64,000 bases of DNA, from NCBI GenBank assembly GCA_947443645.1, contig CANEXF010000004.1, forward strand, positions 144,642 through 208,641, written 5' to 3'. Positions 10,501 to 17,065 of the stretch are shown here, piece by piece (position 1 is the stretch's first letter; every line of letters begins with the position of its first letter). Under the pieces are notes generated by a model. That model did no database searches. It was not told the origin of the DNA and saw nothing but the letters and a program-made list of their open reading frames with translations. The position numbers and the translations under genes are program-made. Origin of the DNA: Comamonadaceae bacterium (GTDB lineage Bacteria > Pseudomonadota > Gammaproteobacteria > Burkholderiales > Burkholderiaceae_C).

Positions 10501-11621
10501 AACTGGGCATAGGCCGAAGCCTGGGCGGACTCAAGGGCGAGCTGGGGGCCCAGGCGCGCGGCGCCTTCCAAGCCCTGGCCGGCCTGAAAAACCTGTCCAT
10601 TGCTGTGTCTGGTGCTGAAAAACTGCCTGCTTCAGACTCAAATTCAGTATCAAAAATGGCTGAGAGCCAATCGGGACGGGCGCGAGCAGCTCCTGAAAAT
10701 AGAGCAAATGCGGCAGCATCCGCGCCCAAGGTAGCCGAGCGTTACACCAGCTGGAGTTTTGGCGAACTGCCTGAACTGATGGAAATCCGCAAGGGCGCGC
10801 AGACCTTGATAGGCTTTCCAGCCTTGGTTGACCTGGGTGCTGAAGGCGGCGGCGCCGTGACCATAGAGGTGTTTGACGAGCCCGAAATGGCCGCAGCCAA
10901 ACACCGCGCCGGCTTGCGTCGGCTGTTTTCGCTGCAGATCAAGGATGCGCTCAAGTACCTGGAAAAAAACCTTCCCGACCTGCAAAAGACGGCCACCGCC
11001 TTCATGCTGGTCGGCCGTGCGCCAGACAATTCAGGCGGCGGAACGCTGGAGGAGCTGCGCACGCAAATCCTGGAGGTCGCGCTGGACCGCGCTTTCCTGC
11101 TCGAACCCTTGCCAACATCAGAGGCCGAGTTCAAAAAACGCGTGGAAGACGGCCGTGGCCGGCTGACCCTGATCGCCAGCGAGGTGGCGCGCCTGGCCGG
11201 GAGCATCCTGAGCGAGTACGCGGTGGCCCTGCGCAAGATCAAGGACAGCAAAAACGCGGCAGATGCTGCGGCAGATGCCGCTCAGCAGTTGCAGCGCCTG
11301 GTACCCAAACGGTTTTTGACCACCACGCCCTACGTGCAATTGCAGCACTTTTCGCGTTACCTCAAGGCGATCACGCTGCGGCTGGACAAGTGGCGAGCCG
11401 ACCCGGCGCGCGACAGCGCCCGCATGGCTGAACTCAAGCCCCAGGAGCAGCGCTTTTGGCGTCTGGTCGCAGAGCGCAAAGGCGCGAGCGACGCACGCAT
11501 GCAGGAGTTTCGCTGGTTGCTCGAAGAGTTGCGGGTCAGCTTTTTCGCCCAGGAATTGCGTACCCCGCAACCCGTCAGCCTTAAACGGCTGGAAAAGGTC
11601 TGGGCTCAGCTCAATAGCTGA
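7536..11621 (+). CDS. hrpA: DEAH-box ATP-dependent RNA helicase HrpA
   Basis: HrpA is a large DEAH helicase that acts on RNA and ribosome-related substrates. Walker A GETGSGKTT lies at residues 55-63, DEAH near 158-161, SAT just after, and the motif VI segment QRAGRCGR near 365. The HA2/OB and DUF3418 regions typical of HrpA follow. At 1361 residues it is slightly longer than the usual ~1300. The excess is partly explained by two in-frame repeat insertions, near residues 545-571 and 1033-1057. The start is uncertain: only TTG codons precede Walker A at a suitable distance, and I take the TTG at 7536. Confidence 0.95.
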   Translation: MSLTSLSSLPSSPPDLLSSPPARLLIEFPESLPVSARRDEITAAMQANQVVIVCGETGSGKTTQLPKIALAMGRGKLNYPAGQRGKLIGHTQPRRIAASSVAKRIAEELKTTLGDVVGYKVRFQDRLSRDASVKLMTDGILLAETQTDPLLSAYDTIIIDEAHERSLNIDFLLGYLRQLLPRRPDLKLVITSATIDAQRFADYFASNNGPAPVIMVSGRMFPVEQRYRPFEESRDYDLNDAIADAVDELWLSPHSAGDILVFLPGEREIREAADHLRKHLSHQPLNRNADVLPLFARLSPAEQDQIFAGHSNRRIVLATNVAETSLTVPGIRYVIDAGTARVKRYSFRSKVEQLMVEPISQAAANQRAGRCGRVADGICIRLYDEQDFLGRTRFTDPEILRSSLASVILRMKALRLGSIEDFAFIEAPQRRAITDGYQLLAELGAVDDDNELTPVGQTLAKLPLDPRVGRMILEARDRGALDEVLVIASALSVQDVRDRPMDKQAPADQAHAKFDDEKSEFVGYLKLWKWLGDARGGKSSHGDIQSVGVRARSTEPTAGADASGNRDLTHHSHKLSNRQYENLLRENFINIRRVREWRDIHSQLHSVIGEQGWHLNDKPASYEQLHQSMLCGLLGNLGQKNEEEDWYLGARGIKFYRHPGAKLSKKPGRWIVASELVETTRLFGRGIANIEPQWIEQVAGHLLKKQLLDPHWEKKAAQVTALERATLYGLVIYNGRRVNFGRVDPVTAREIFIREALVAGNWETKLPFLAANQKLIVQVQDLEHKARRQDVLVDEELIYAFYDQQLPADICTGASCEHWYKDEVKKQPQLLLLSREELMRHEAAGITTQAFPKTLRLGGVDCSATYLHEPGDARDGLTVDLPLFALNQVNEERCEWLVPGMLKDKIQALIKTLHQRPRSRLVPLPETAARMAAQLMQPEVFGSGSLTDAVLKLVRESAAVDVKRGDLKLDMLPAHFFMNFRVIDEHGRQLGIGRSLGGLKGELGAQARGAFQALAGLKNLSIAVSGAEKLPASDSNSVSKMAESQSGRARAAPENRANAAASAPKVAERYTSWSFGELPELMEIRKGAQTLIGFPALVDLGAEGGGAVTIEVFDEPEMAAAKHRAGLRRLFSLQIKDALKYLEKNLPDLQKTATAFMLVGRAPDNSGGGTLEELRTQILEVALDRAFLLEPLPTSEAEFKKRVEDGRGRLTLIASEVARLAGSILSEYAVALRKIKDSKNAADAAADAAQQLQRLVPKRFLTTTPYVQLQHFSRYLKAITLRLDKWRADPARDSARMAELKPQEQRFWRLVAERKGASDARMQEFRWLLEELRVSFFAQELRTPQPVSLKRLEKVWAQLNS
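9172..9250. repeat. Palindromic GGGTCAGA...TCTGACCC element inserted in hrpA
   Basis: The left arm (9175-9200, containing GGGGTCAGAGCCCGAT) and the right arm (9222-9249, containing ATCGGGATCTGACCC) are imperfect inverted copies around a GC-rich centre. The translated segment interrupts HrpA between the conserved WKWLGDAR and KLSNRQYE blocks, where homologues have only a short linker. The arm sequence resembles REP-type elements mobilised by RAYT transposases. That link is from memory, not tested. Confidence 0.75.
10635..10708 (-). repeat. Interspersed repeat, 'AGCTGC' family, inside hrpA
   Basis: Read on the minus strand it runs from TTGCTCTATTTTCAGGAGCT through a GCGCCCGT core to TTTTTGATACTGAATT. 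The last part matches the distal end of the patatin-gene copy (TTTTTGATGCTGGATT). It adds a Ser/Ala/Asn-rich stretch before the conserved YTSWSFGELPE block of HrpA. Confidence 0.7.
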
Positions 11622-11718
11622 GGCCAGACCTTTCAGTGAAGGCTAACAACTGCCGAAGGCTTGTTATGCCGCAACTAGAAACATGGCTCAGCTCAATAGT
11701 TAAGGCCAGACTTTTCAG
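11603..11718 (+). repeat. Direct repeat of the hrpA 3' end
   Basis: Bases 11603-11636 span the last hrpA codons and stop and recur at 11685-11718 with three mismatches, an offset of 82 bases. The second copy is outside the gene and its stop-codon region is altered (TAGTTAAGG). This looks like a partial duplication of the gene end. Confidence 0.8.
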
Positions 11719-11733
11719 CGCAGGATAGAGGCA

Positions 11734-11767
11734 AAAAAATGGACCTTGCGCGCAAGGTCCATTTTTT
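11734..11767. terminator. Bidirectional rho-independent terminator
   Basis: A perfect 34-base palindrome with stem TGGACCTTGCG / CGCAAGGTCCA is flanked by six A on one side and six T on the other. It can therefore terminate hrpA from the left and the small DUF3309 gene from the right. Confidence 0.92.
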
Positions 11768-11787
11768 GTTTGGGCGACGTTTTTTTG

Positions 11788-11946
11788 CTAGATGCGGCCC
11801 ATCAGCAACAGCACCACCAAAATGATGACGATCAGGCCAAGACCGCCGCTAGGCCCGTAACCCCAGCTGCGGCTATGGCCCCAGGTTGGCAAGGCGCCGA
11901 CGAGGATAAGAATGAGAACAATCAGCAGAATGAACGACAGAGACAT
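11788..11946 (-). CDS. DUF3309-type 52-residue membrane peptide
   Basis: This short gene encodes 52 residues. The N-terminal hydrophobic helix (residues 3-20, rich in I, L and V) is followed by PTWGHSRSWGYGPSGG and a second hydrophobic helix (about 36-49) ending MGRI. The pattern helix, P-x-W-x-H-S-x-x-W-G-Y-x-P-S-G-G, helix is that of the DUF3309 family of unknown function, common in proteobacteria. An AGGAGTATTTCA sequence directly upstream of the ATG gives a good ribosome site, and the bidirectional terminator follows the stop. It is probably an inner-membrane hairpin peptide. Confidence 0.88.
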   Translation of the reverse strand: MSLSFILLIVLILILVGALPTWGHSRSWGYGPSGGLGLIVIILVVLLLMGRI

Positions 11947-12036
11947 TGAAATACTCCTTGATATCTGCCGTCAATCTTGACCGGGACGACTTCAAGTCCC
12001 GCTAGGCGCGCAACTTGTCCACCCGTCAGGAAGCAC

Positions 12037-13209
12037 CTACAGTCTGGCCAGTCGGTCCAGCGCCGCGTTCAGGGTTTCGTCCTTTTTGGCAAAGCAAAAG
12101 CGCACCACGCGCTGGTCAAAGCCATCGCCGTAAAACGCCGACAGCGGAATCGCAGCCACGCCGATCTCCGAGGTCAGCCACTTGCAAAAATCAGCCTCGT
12201 TCAGATCGCTCACTTCGGAAATGTCCACGCACTGAAAGTAGCTGCCCTCGCTAGGCAGCAGTTTGAAGCGGGTCTTGGCCAGCCCGCTGCGAAACAAGTC
12301 GCGCTTGCGCTGGTAGAAGGCCGGCAACTCAAGGTAAGGGCGGTCACTGGCCATGTAAGCGGCCAGACCGTGCTGCACCGGCGTGTTGACGGTAAACACA
12401 TTGAACTGATGCACCTTGCGAAACTCTGCCGTGAGCGCTGCGGGGGCCGCGACATAGCCGACTTTCCAGCCTGTCACATGGTAGGTCTTGCCAAAACTGC
12501 TGACCACAAAGGCGCGTGCTGCCAGGCCTGGAAAGCACACCGCGCTCTGGTGGACTTGCCCCTTGTCGGCGTCAAACACCATGTGTTCGTAGACCTCGTC
12601 ACTGATCAGCAGCACATCGGTGGGCGCCAGAATCTCCTGCAGCCGCAGCATGTCGGCTTCGGTCCAGACCGTGGCGCTTGGGTTGTGCGGGGAATTGATC
12701 AGGATGGCGCGGGTTTTGGTCGTGATGGCGCTGGCGATTTTGTCGAAGTCCGGTCTGAAGCTGCCAGGCGTCAAGGGCACGCGCACCACCACGCCGCCGG
12801 CCAGTTCGATGTTGGGCACATAGCTGTCGTAGCAGGGCTCCAGCACGATGACTTCATCGCCAGGGTGAACCACGGCCAAAATCACGGTGATGATGGCCTG
12901 CGTCGCGCCGGCTGTGACGGTGATTTCCGTGTCGGGCTTGTAGCTGCGGCCGTAGAGCTTGAGTAGCTTGGCGGCGATCGCCTCGCGCAGCACCGGCACG
13001 CCCGCCATCGGCGGATACTGGTTCAGGCCGCGCGTCATGGCGTCTGTGACTGAAGCGATCAGCTGCGGATCACAATCGAAATCAGGAAAGCCCTGACCCA
13101 GGTTGACCGCGCCTTTTTCCTGCGCCAGGCTAGACATCACGGTAAAAATGGTGGTTCCGACGGCGGGCAGTTTGGTTTTTAGCGTGGGGGTGCGTTCGAT
13201 AGTCGTCAT
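12037..13209 (-). CDS. PLP-dependent aminotransferase, methionine aminotransferase (YbdL) type
   Basis: This 390-residue fold-type I class I/II aminotransferase has N-P-H-N-P-like NSPHNPSAT at about 172-180, Asp204 (ISDEVY) for the pyridine nitrogen, and the Schiff-base lysine Lys241 in SSFGKTYHVTGWK. Near-identical motifs occur in E. coli YbdL, which prefers methionine and aromatic amino acids. Kynurenine aminotransferases have similar motifs, so the substrate is inferred. The start ATG at 13209 matches the family. It lies between the DUF3309 gene and cysB, all on the minus strand, with an 89-base gap to cysB that contains a repeat remnant. Confidence 0.88.
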   Translation of the reverse strand: MTTIERTPTLKTKLPAVGTTIFTVMSSLAQEKGAVNLGQGFPDFDCDPQLIASVTDAMTRGLNQYPPMAGVPVLREAIAAKLLKLYGRSYKPDTEITVTAGATQAIITVILAVVHPGDEVIVLEPCYDSYVPNIELAGGVVVRVPLTPGSFRPDFDKIASAITTKTRAILINSPHNPSATVWTEADMLRLQEILAPTDVLLISDEVYEHMVFDADKGQVHQSAVCFPGLAARAFVVSSFGKTYHVTGWKVGYVAAPAALTAEFRKVHQFNVFTVNTPVQHGLAAYMASDRPYLELPAFYQRKRDLFRSGLAKTRFKLLPSEGSYFQCVDISEVSDLNEADFCKWLTSEIGVAAIPLSAFYGDGFDQRVVRFCFAKKDETLNAALDRLARL

Positions 13210-13243
13210 GGCTGTAAGGATGGGTGATTCTTTCAGTCTTCTT

Positions 13244-13292
13244 CAAGTGGCCGCCGCAGAACCGGCTTTACCGGGCCGCAGGCCGCTTAGTG
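13244..13292. repeat. Partial palindromic repeat (GAACCGGCTTTACCGGGCC family)
   Basis: GCCGCAGAACCGGCTTTACC and the following GGGCCGCAGGC match the left part of the element at 59757-59843 (GAACCGGCTTCGCCGGGCCG). It sits between cysB and the aminotransferase gene, with a CCGG(C) stem-loop at the core and no T-tract. Confidence 0.65.
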
Positions 13293-13298
13293 GGAGGA

Positions 13299-14243
13299 TC
13301 AAAGCTCGTAGTCGCTGATATGGCCTGACATGACTTTTTCTATCAGGTTGCGGTTCAACTTGTCGCTCAGCAGTTCGGCAAAGGTATAGACAAAGTTGCG
13401 CAGGTAGGCGCTGCGCTTGAAGGCGATGCGCGCCACATTCACGCCGAACAGGGCGCCGGCCGGAATGGCCACCAGATCGCTGTTGGTGCCGTCGTCCTTG
13501 ATCGCCATTTCCGCCACGATGCCTACGCCCAGACCGAGGCGCACATAGGTCTTGATCACGTCCGAGTCAATGGCTTCCAGCGCAATGCGCGGCTGCAGGC
13601 GCTTGGCCTCAAAGGCCTGGTCAATCTTGGTGCGTCCCGTGAACGACGGGTGGTAGGTGATCAGCGGCTCGGCGGCGAGGTCTTCAAGCGTGATGTTCTC
13701 TTTGCTTGCCAGCGGATGCGCCACAGGCAGCACCAGCATGTGCTGCCACTCGTAGCAGGGCAGGGTGATCAGGTCGGGGTATTGGGTCAGTGACTCGGTC
13801 GCAATGCCGATCTCGGCGACTTCGTCGAGCACCATTTTTGCGACCTGATCGGGCGAGCCTTGATGCAGGCTGACGTTGACGTTGGGAAAGGCCGCGCGCA
13901 ATTTGGCCACCGGTTGCGGCAGCACATACCTGGCCTGGGTGTGGGTGGTAGCAATCGACAGGGTGCCGCTGTCCTGCGCCGAGAACTGCTCGCCGATACG
14001 GCGCAAATTGCCAACCTCGCGCATGATGATCTCTATGCTTTTGAGCACATGGTCGCCCGGCTCAGTCACGCGTTTGAGGCGTTTGCCGTGGCGCGCGAAA
14101 ATCTCGACACCCAACTCTTCTTCAAGCTCGATGATGGCCTTGGAAACGCCGGGCTGCGATGTGTGCAGCGCCTTGGCGGTTTCGGTCAGATTCAGACCAC
14201 GGCGAACGGCTTCCTGAACGAAGCGGAATTGGTGAAGGTTCAT
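13299..14243 (-). CDS. cysB: CysB-type LysR regulator of sulfur assimilation
   Basis: CysB/Cbl proteins activate sulfate and sulfonate assimilation genes in response to N-acetylserine and sulfide levels. The 314-residue product opens with MNLHQFRFVQEAVRRGLNLT, the CysB form of the LysR helix-turn-helix (TAKALHTSQPGVSKAI at about 22-37). The segment TTHTQARYVLP near residue 100 is the CysB sulfate/effector-binding loop. It is preceded by a short AT-rich leader and followed by the aminotransferase gene on the same strand. No sulfur-assimilation operon is inside the window. Cbl versus CysB cannot be separated by eye. Confidence 0.92.
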   Translation of the reverse strand: MNLHQFRFVQEAVRRGLNLTETAKALHTSQPGVSKAIIELEEELGVEIFARHGKRLKRVTEPGDHVLKSIEIIMREVGNLRRIGEQFSAQDSGTLSIATTHTQARYVLPQPVAKLRAAFPNVNVSLHQGSPDQVAKMVLDEVAEIGIATESLTQYPDLITLPCYEWQHMLVLPVAHPLASKENITLEDLAAEPLITYHPSFTGRTKIDQAFEAKRLQPRIALEAIDSDVIKTYVRLGLGVGIVAEMAIKDDGTNSDLVAIPAGALFGVNVARIAFKRSAYLRNFVYTFAELLSDKLNRNLIEKVMSGHISDYEL

Positions 14244-14330
14244 ATCAAATCCAGGCTAATTATTGCTTTTATTATGCCTGTAACTTGCTAAAGAATACTC
14301 CCCGGCGAATGCCGAAAGTCGCGCGCCCAG

Positions 14331-14690
14331 CTAGGCCAGCGCGATATCGGCCATCAGGGCGATCAGCTCCGGGGATTCGCCGGCCGTTGGCAAGAGTGTC
14401 ATCTGCACCTGCGGATGGGCTGCGCGCAGCGCCAGCATCAGCTCCGGCAGGTCTTCACGCGCATGCTTGCCTACACCCAGGAATAGCGGAAATACCTTTA
14501 GCTGGCGGGCGCCAGCAGCTATCAAGTCAATAGCGGCGTCGGGCAGGGACGGCAGGCACAGCTCAAGGTAAGCGCAGCGTACTGGCGTGTCTGGCTGGCG
14601 CTGGGCAATTTGTGCGGCCACGGCTTCTATGGGCAAGCGCCATTGCGGGTCACGGGAGCCGTGGGCGAAAAGAATAATGCCAGTCTTCAT
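14331..14690 (-). CDS. cbiX: Sirohydrochlorin chelatase, CbiX/SirB short form
   Basis: The 119-residue protein is a single-domain chelatase of the CbiX-small/SirB type, which inserts Co or Fe into sirohydrochlorin for cobalamin or siroheme. His10 in ILFAHGSRD and His76 in GVGKHAREDLP are the two metal-site histidines expected. Proximity to cysB suggests a role in siroheme for sulfite reductase, but that is inference. It follows lptG by 28 bases on the same strand. The codons for residues 53-61 (IDLIAAGA) coincide closely with the 'AGCTGC' repeat core, yet the protein length is normal. Confidence 0.85.
   Translation of the reverse strand: MKTGIILFAHGSRDPQWRLPIEAVAAQIAQRQPDTPVRCAYLELCLPSLPDAAIDLIAAGARQLKVFPLFLGVGKHAREDLPELMLALRAAHPQVQMTLLPTAGESPELIALMADIALA
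14505..14535 (-). repeat. Possible 'AGCTGC' repeat core within cbiX
   Basis: On the minus strand CTATTGACTTGATAGCTGCT followed by GGCGCCCGC matches the core of the repeat family found in dapE and the patatin gene. The encoded residues also fit the CbiX family with no length change, so this may be convergence or replacement rather than insertion. Confidence 0.4.
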
Positions 14691-14718
14691 ACAGCTTTCA
14701 AACAGTGCGCATCAATTG

Positions 14719-15867
14719 TCAGCGTCTCAGCACCAGCCAGCGAAATGCGGCCAGCGAGATCGCCATGTAAAACAAGCCAGGCGCCGCCGCCGCCAGCCAG
14801 GGCTGCCAGTTCTGCAAGTTACCCACATAGCCAAAGACGTTGTTGAGCAAAAAGAAGCTGATGCCGATCAGGACGCCGGCAAACACATAGCTGGCAATGC
14901 CGCCAGAGCGAAAGTGCAGATAGGCAAAAGGCAGGGCCAGTATCACCATGACCAGGCAACTCAGCGGGTAAAAGACCTTTTTCCAGAATTCGATCTCGTA
15001 GCGCTGCGCGGTCTGGCCGTTGGCATCGAGGTGGCGGATGTAGTTGAAAAGGTCCAGCGTGCTCATGCGCTCAGGCTTGAGCAGTGCAACAGACACCATT
15101 TCCTGGGTTATCTCGGTGGGCCAGCGGTAGCTCTGCACCACACTGCGGCTAACCCCTGCTGCCCGCTTGCCAAGGCCTAATGGCTTGTTCTTGTCCGGCT
15201 GGGGATCGAATTCCGAGCGTGTGGCTTTTTGCAGAATCCAGGCGTCACCGGTGCCAAACTCGGCCACATCCGCCTGGGTAATCGAGACCACCAAGCCCTT
15301 GTTGTCAAACTCGAAAATCTCCACGCCCTGCATTTCGTTGCGCGAGGTCAGCGTCTTGACGTTGGCGACAAAGGTGTTGTAGGCCTGCTTTTCCTTGAGC
15401 CATGCGCCGGTTTGGCCCACTGTGATCGCGCTCTGGTAACGCACTTTGAGCAGTTGCGCTGCGCGCTCGCTCGCTGGGGCGACATAGTCGCCTATCAAAA
15501 AACTCAGAATCACAAAAAATGAACCCAGCGTGAGCAGCAATTTGAGCGCGCGCCAAGGGTCCAGGCCGCTGGTTCGCAAGATCGTGTATTCGGAGCTTTG
15601 CGCCAGCCTGGCCATCACGAAAATAGTGCCTATCAGCACCGAAATCGGCAGAAGCTCATAAAGGTGGTTGGGGACCAGCAGGCCGACATAGACCAGCGCA
15701 TGACGGATCTGATAGATGTCATTCGCTGTGGGCAGCCCGTTGTTTTTGCCCAGGTATTGCAACTCGTCGACCAGGTCAAAAAAGAAGAACAAGGCCAGAA
15801 AGCCCATCGCCACAAACGCAATCGAGGCGATCACCTCGCCATAAATAAGTCGGCGTATGGTTTTCAT
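14719..15867 (-). CDS. lptG: LPS export permease LptG
   Basis: LptG with LptF forms the inner-membrane permease of the LptB2FGC complex that extracts lipopolysaccharide for transport to the outer membrane. The 382-residue protein has the YjgP/YjgQ layout: an N-terminal pair of membrane helices (opening TIRRLIYGEV), conserved LLPISVLIGT, a large periplasmic beta-jellyroll from about 130 to 270, and three C-terminal helices ending FRWLVLRR. It overlaps lptF by four bases, so the two are translationally coupled. The start ATG at 15867 lies within the end of lptF. Confidence 0.95.
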   Translation of the reverse strand: MKTIRRLIYGEVIASIAFVAMGFLALFFFFDLVDELQYLGKNNGLPTANDIYQIRHALVYVGLLVPNHLYELLPISVLIGTIFVMARLAQSSEYTILRTSGLDPWRALKLLLTLGSFFVILSFLIGDYVAPASERAAQLLKVRYQSAITVGQTGAWLKEKQAYNTFVANVKTLTSRNEMQGVEIFEFDNKGLVVSITQADVAEFGTGDAWILQKATRSEFDPQPDKNKPLGLGKRAAGVSRSVVQSYRWPTEITQEMVSVALLKPERMSTLDLFNYIRHLDANGQTAQRYEIEFWKKVFYPLSCLVMVILALPFAYLHFRSGGIASYVFAGVLIGISFFLLNNVFGYVGNLQNWQPWLAAAAPGLFYMAISLAAFRWLVLRR

Positions 15868-17000
15868 GAGGCCGCTTTCTCAGGCTTTGACCTGGCCGCC
15901 AGGGCTGACCCACGCGCCAAGCGCAGCACCGAACGCAAGGTCCAGTTGGCATTGCGCTTGGTCAGCCAGGCCAGCGCCAGCAGCAGCACGCCGCCATGCA
16001 AAAGGAGCAGCAAGTATTCGAAACGGATCAGTCCGCCAAAAATCCAGCTTTGACCCAGGTTGATCAGGTTGTTGTAGACCAGAAACGTCAGCACCACAAA
16101 AACCATGTTGCCGCTACGCCCGCCGCGCGGGTTGGCATTGGCCAGTGCCACGGCGAGCACGACAAAGTTGATCGCGGCCAGCACCAGGCCAAGCCGCCAG
16201 GCCAGCTCACTGAGGTTGGCCCGGGTGGGCGACTTGATCAGGGCTGGAATCGACAGCAGCTTGGATTCAGACGCGTCGACACTGAGCGAAACGGTGTCGC
16301 CCATATTGCTGCCGTATTCCTCGAAGTCGCTGATCTTGAGCGCGGACTTGCCGATTTCATGCTCCATCCTTTGGCCGTTCTGAAGCAGCAGAACCTGTTT
16401 GTCACCGCTGCTGTCAACGCGGCCTGAACGCGCTGTCGTGACCGAGCTCTTGCCTTTTTCGTTCGCGGCGATAAAGACGCTGTTGCTCGATTTCTGGTCT
16501 ACCGAGGCGTTGCGGTCAATGAAGAACACGCGTTTGCCGCTAGACGACTCCTGAAACTGGCCGGGCGCCACGCGGTCCAGATCGCCGCGACTTCCGTAGC
16601 GCTCCTGCATGTCCTTGGTTTGCTGGTTGGTCCAGGGCCAGACAAACAGCGCCATCAGGGCGATGATCAGTAGAACCGGCCAGGCAAAGCGGAACAAAGG
16701 CTTCAAAAACCGGCCCAGCCCCTGGCCGCTGGTGAACCAGACCACCATCTCGCTGTCCCGGTACATGCGCGTCAAGGTGCTCACCATGGCAATGAACAAT
16801 GAAAGCGTCAAGATGGTGGGCAGACGCCCCAGCGTCGAATAAGCCATGAACAGCATCACATCCTGCGGATTGATCACGCCACGCGAGGCCTGACCCAGTG
16901 TGCGTATCAGCACGATGGTCAGGACGATGGTGATCAGGACGACCAGTGTTGCCCCGAAGCTGCGCGCCAGCTCTCTGCGAATCGAAGATTGGAATAACAT
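15864..17000 (-). CDS. lptF: LPS export permease LptF
   Basis: This is the partner permease of LptG. The 378-residue product opens with MLFQSSIRRELARSFGATL, typical of LptF, followed by two membrane helices and the conserved GRLPTILTLSLFIAMVSTLT region. Next come a periplasmic domain (about 120-265) and C-terminal helices. It is the first gene of the minus-strand unit lptF-lptG(-cbiX) and is divergent from pepA, an arrangement common in proteobacteria. Usual family length is about 360-370. Confidence 0.95.
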   Translation of the reverse strand: MLFQSSIRRELARSFGATLVVLITIVLTIVLIRTLGQASRGVINPQDVMLFMAYSTLGRLPTILTLSLFIAMVSTLTRMYRDSEMVVWFTSGQGLGRFLKPLFRFAWPVLLIIALMALFVWPWTNQQTKDMQERYGSRGDLDRVAPGQFQESSSGKRVFFIDRNASVDQKSSNSVFIAANEKGKSSVTTARSGRVDSSGDKQVLLLQNGQRMEHEIGKSALKISDFEEYGSNMGDTVSLSVDASESKLLSIPALIKSPTRANLSELAWRLGLVLAAINFVVLAVALANANPRGGRSGNMVFVVLTFLVYNNLINLGQSWIFGGLIRFEYLLLLLHGGVLLLALAWLTKRNANWTLRSVLRLARGSALAARSKPEKAAS

Positions 17001-17065
17001 TGACTAATAGCTCGCCTTGGCGTTTTTCACTTTATTTATTTTTTTAATTGGCCAGACCTTCAATT

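Noticed and set aside
11977-12966. 329-codon frame antisense to the aminotransferase
   Set aside because: The minus-strand gene has all PLP-enzyme motifs; this frame has none.
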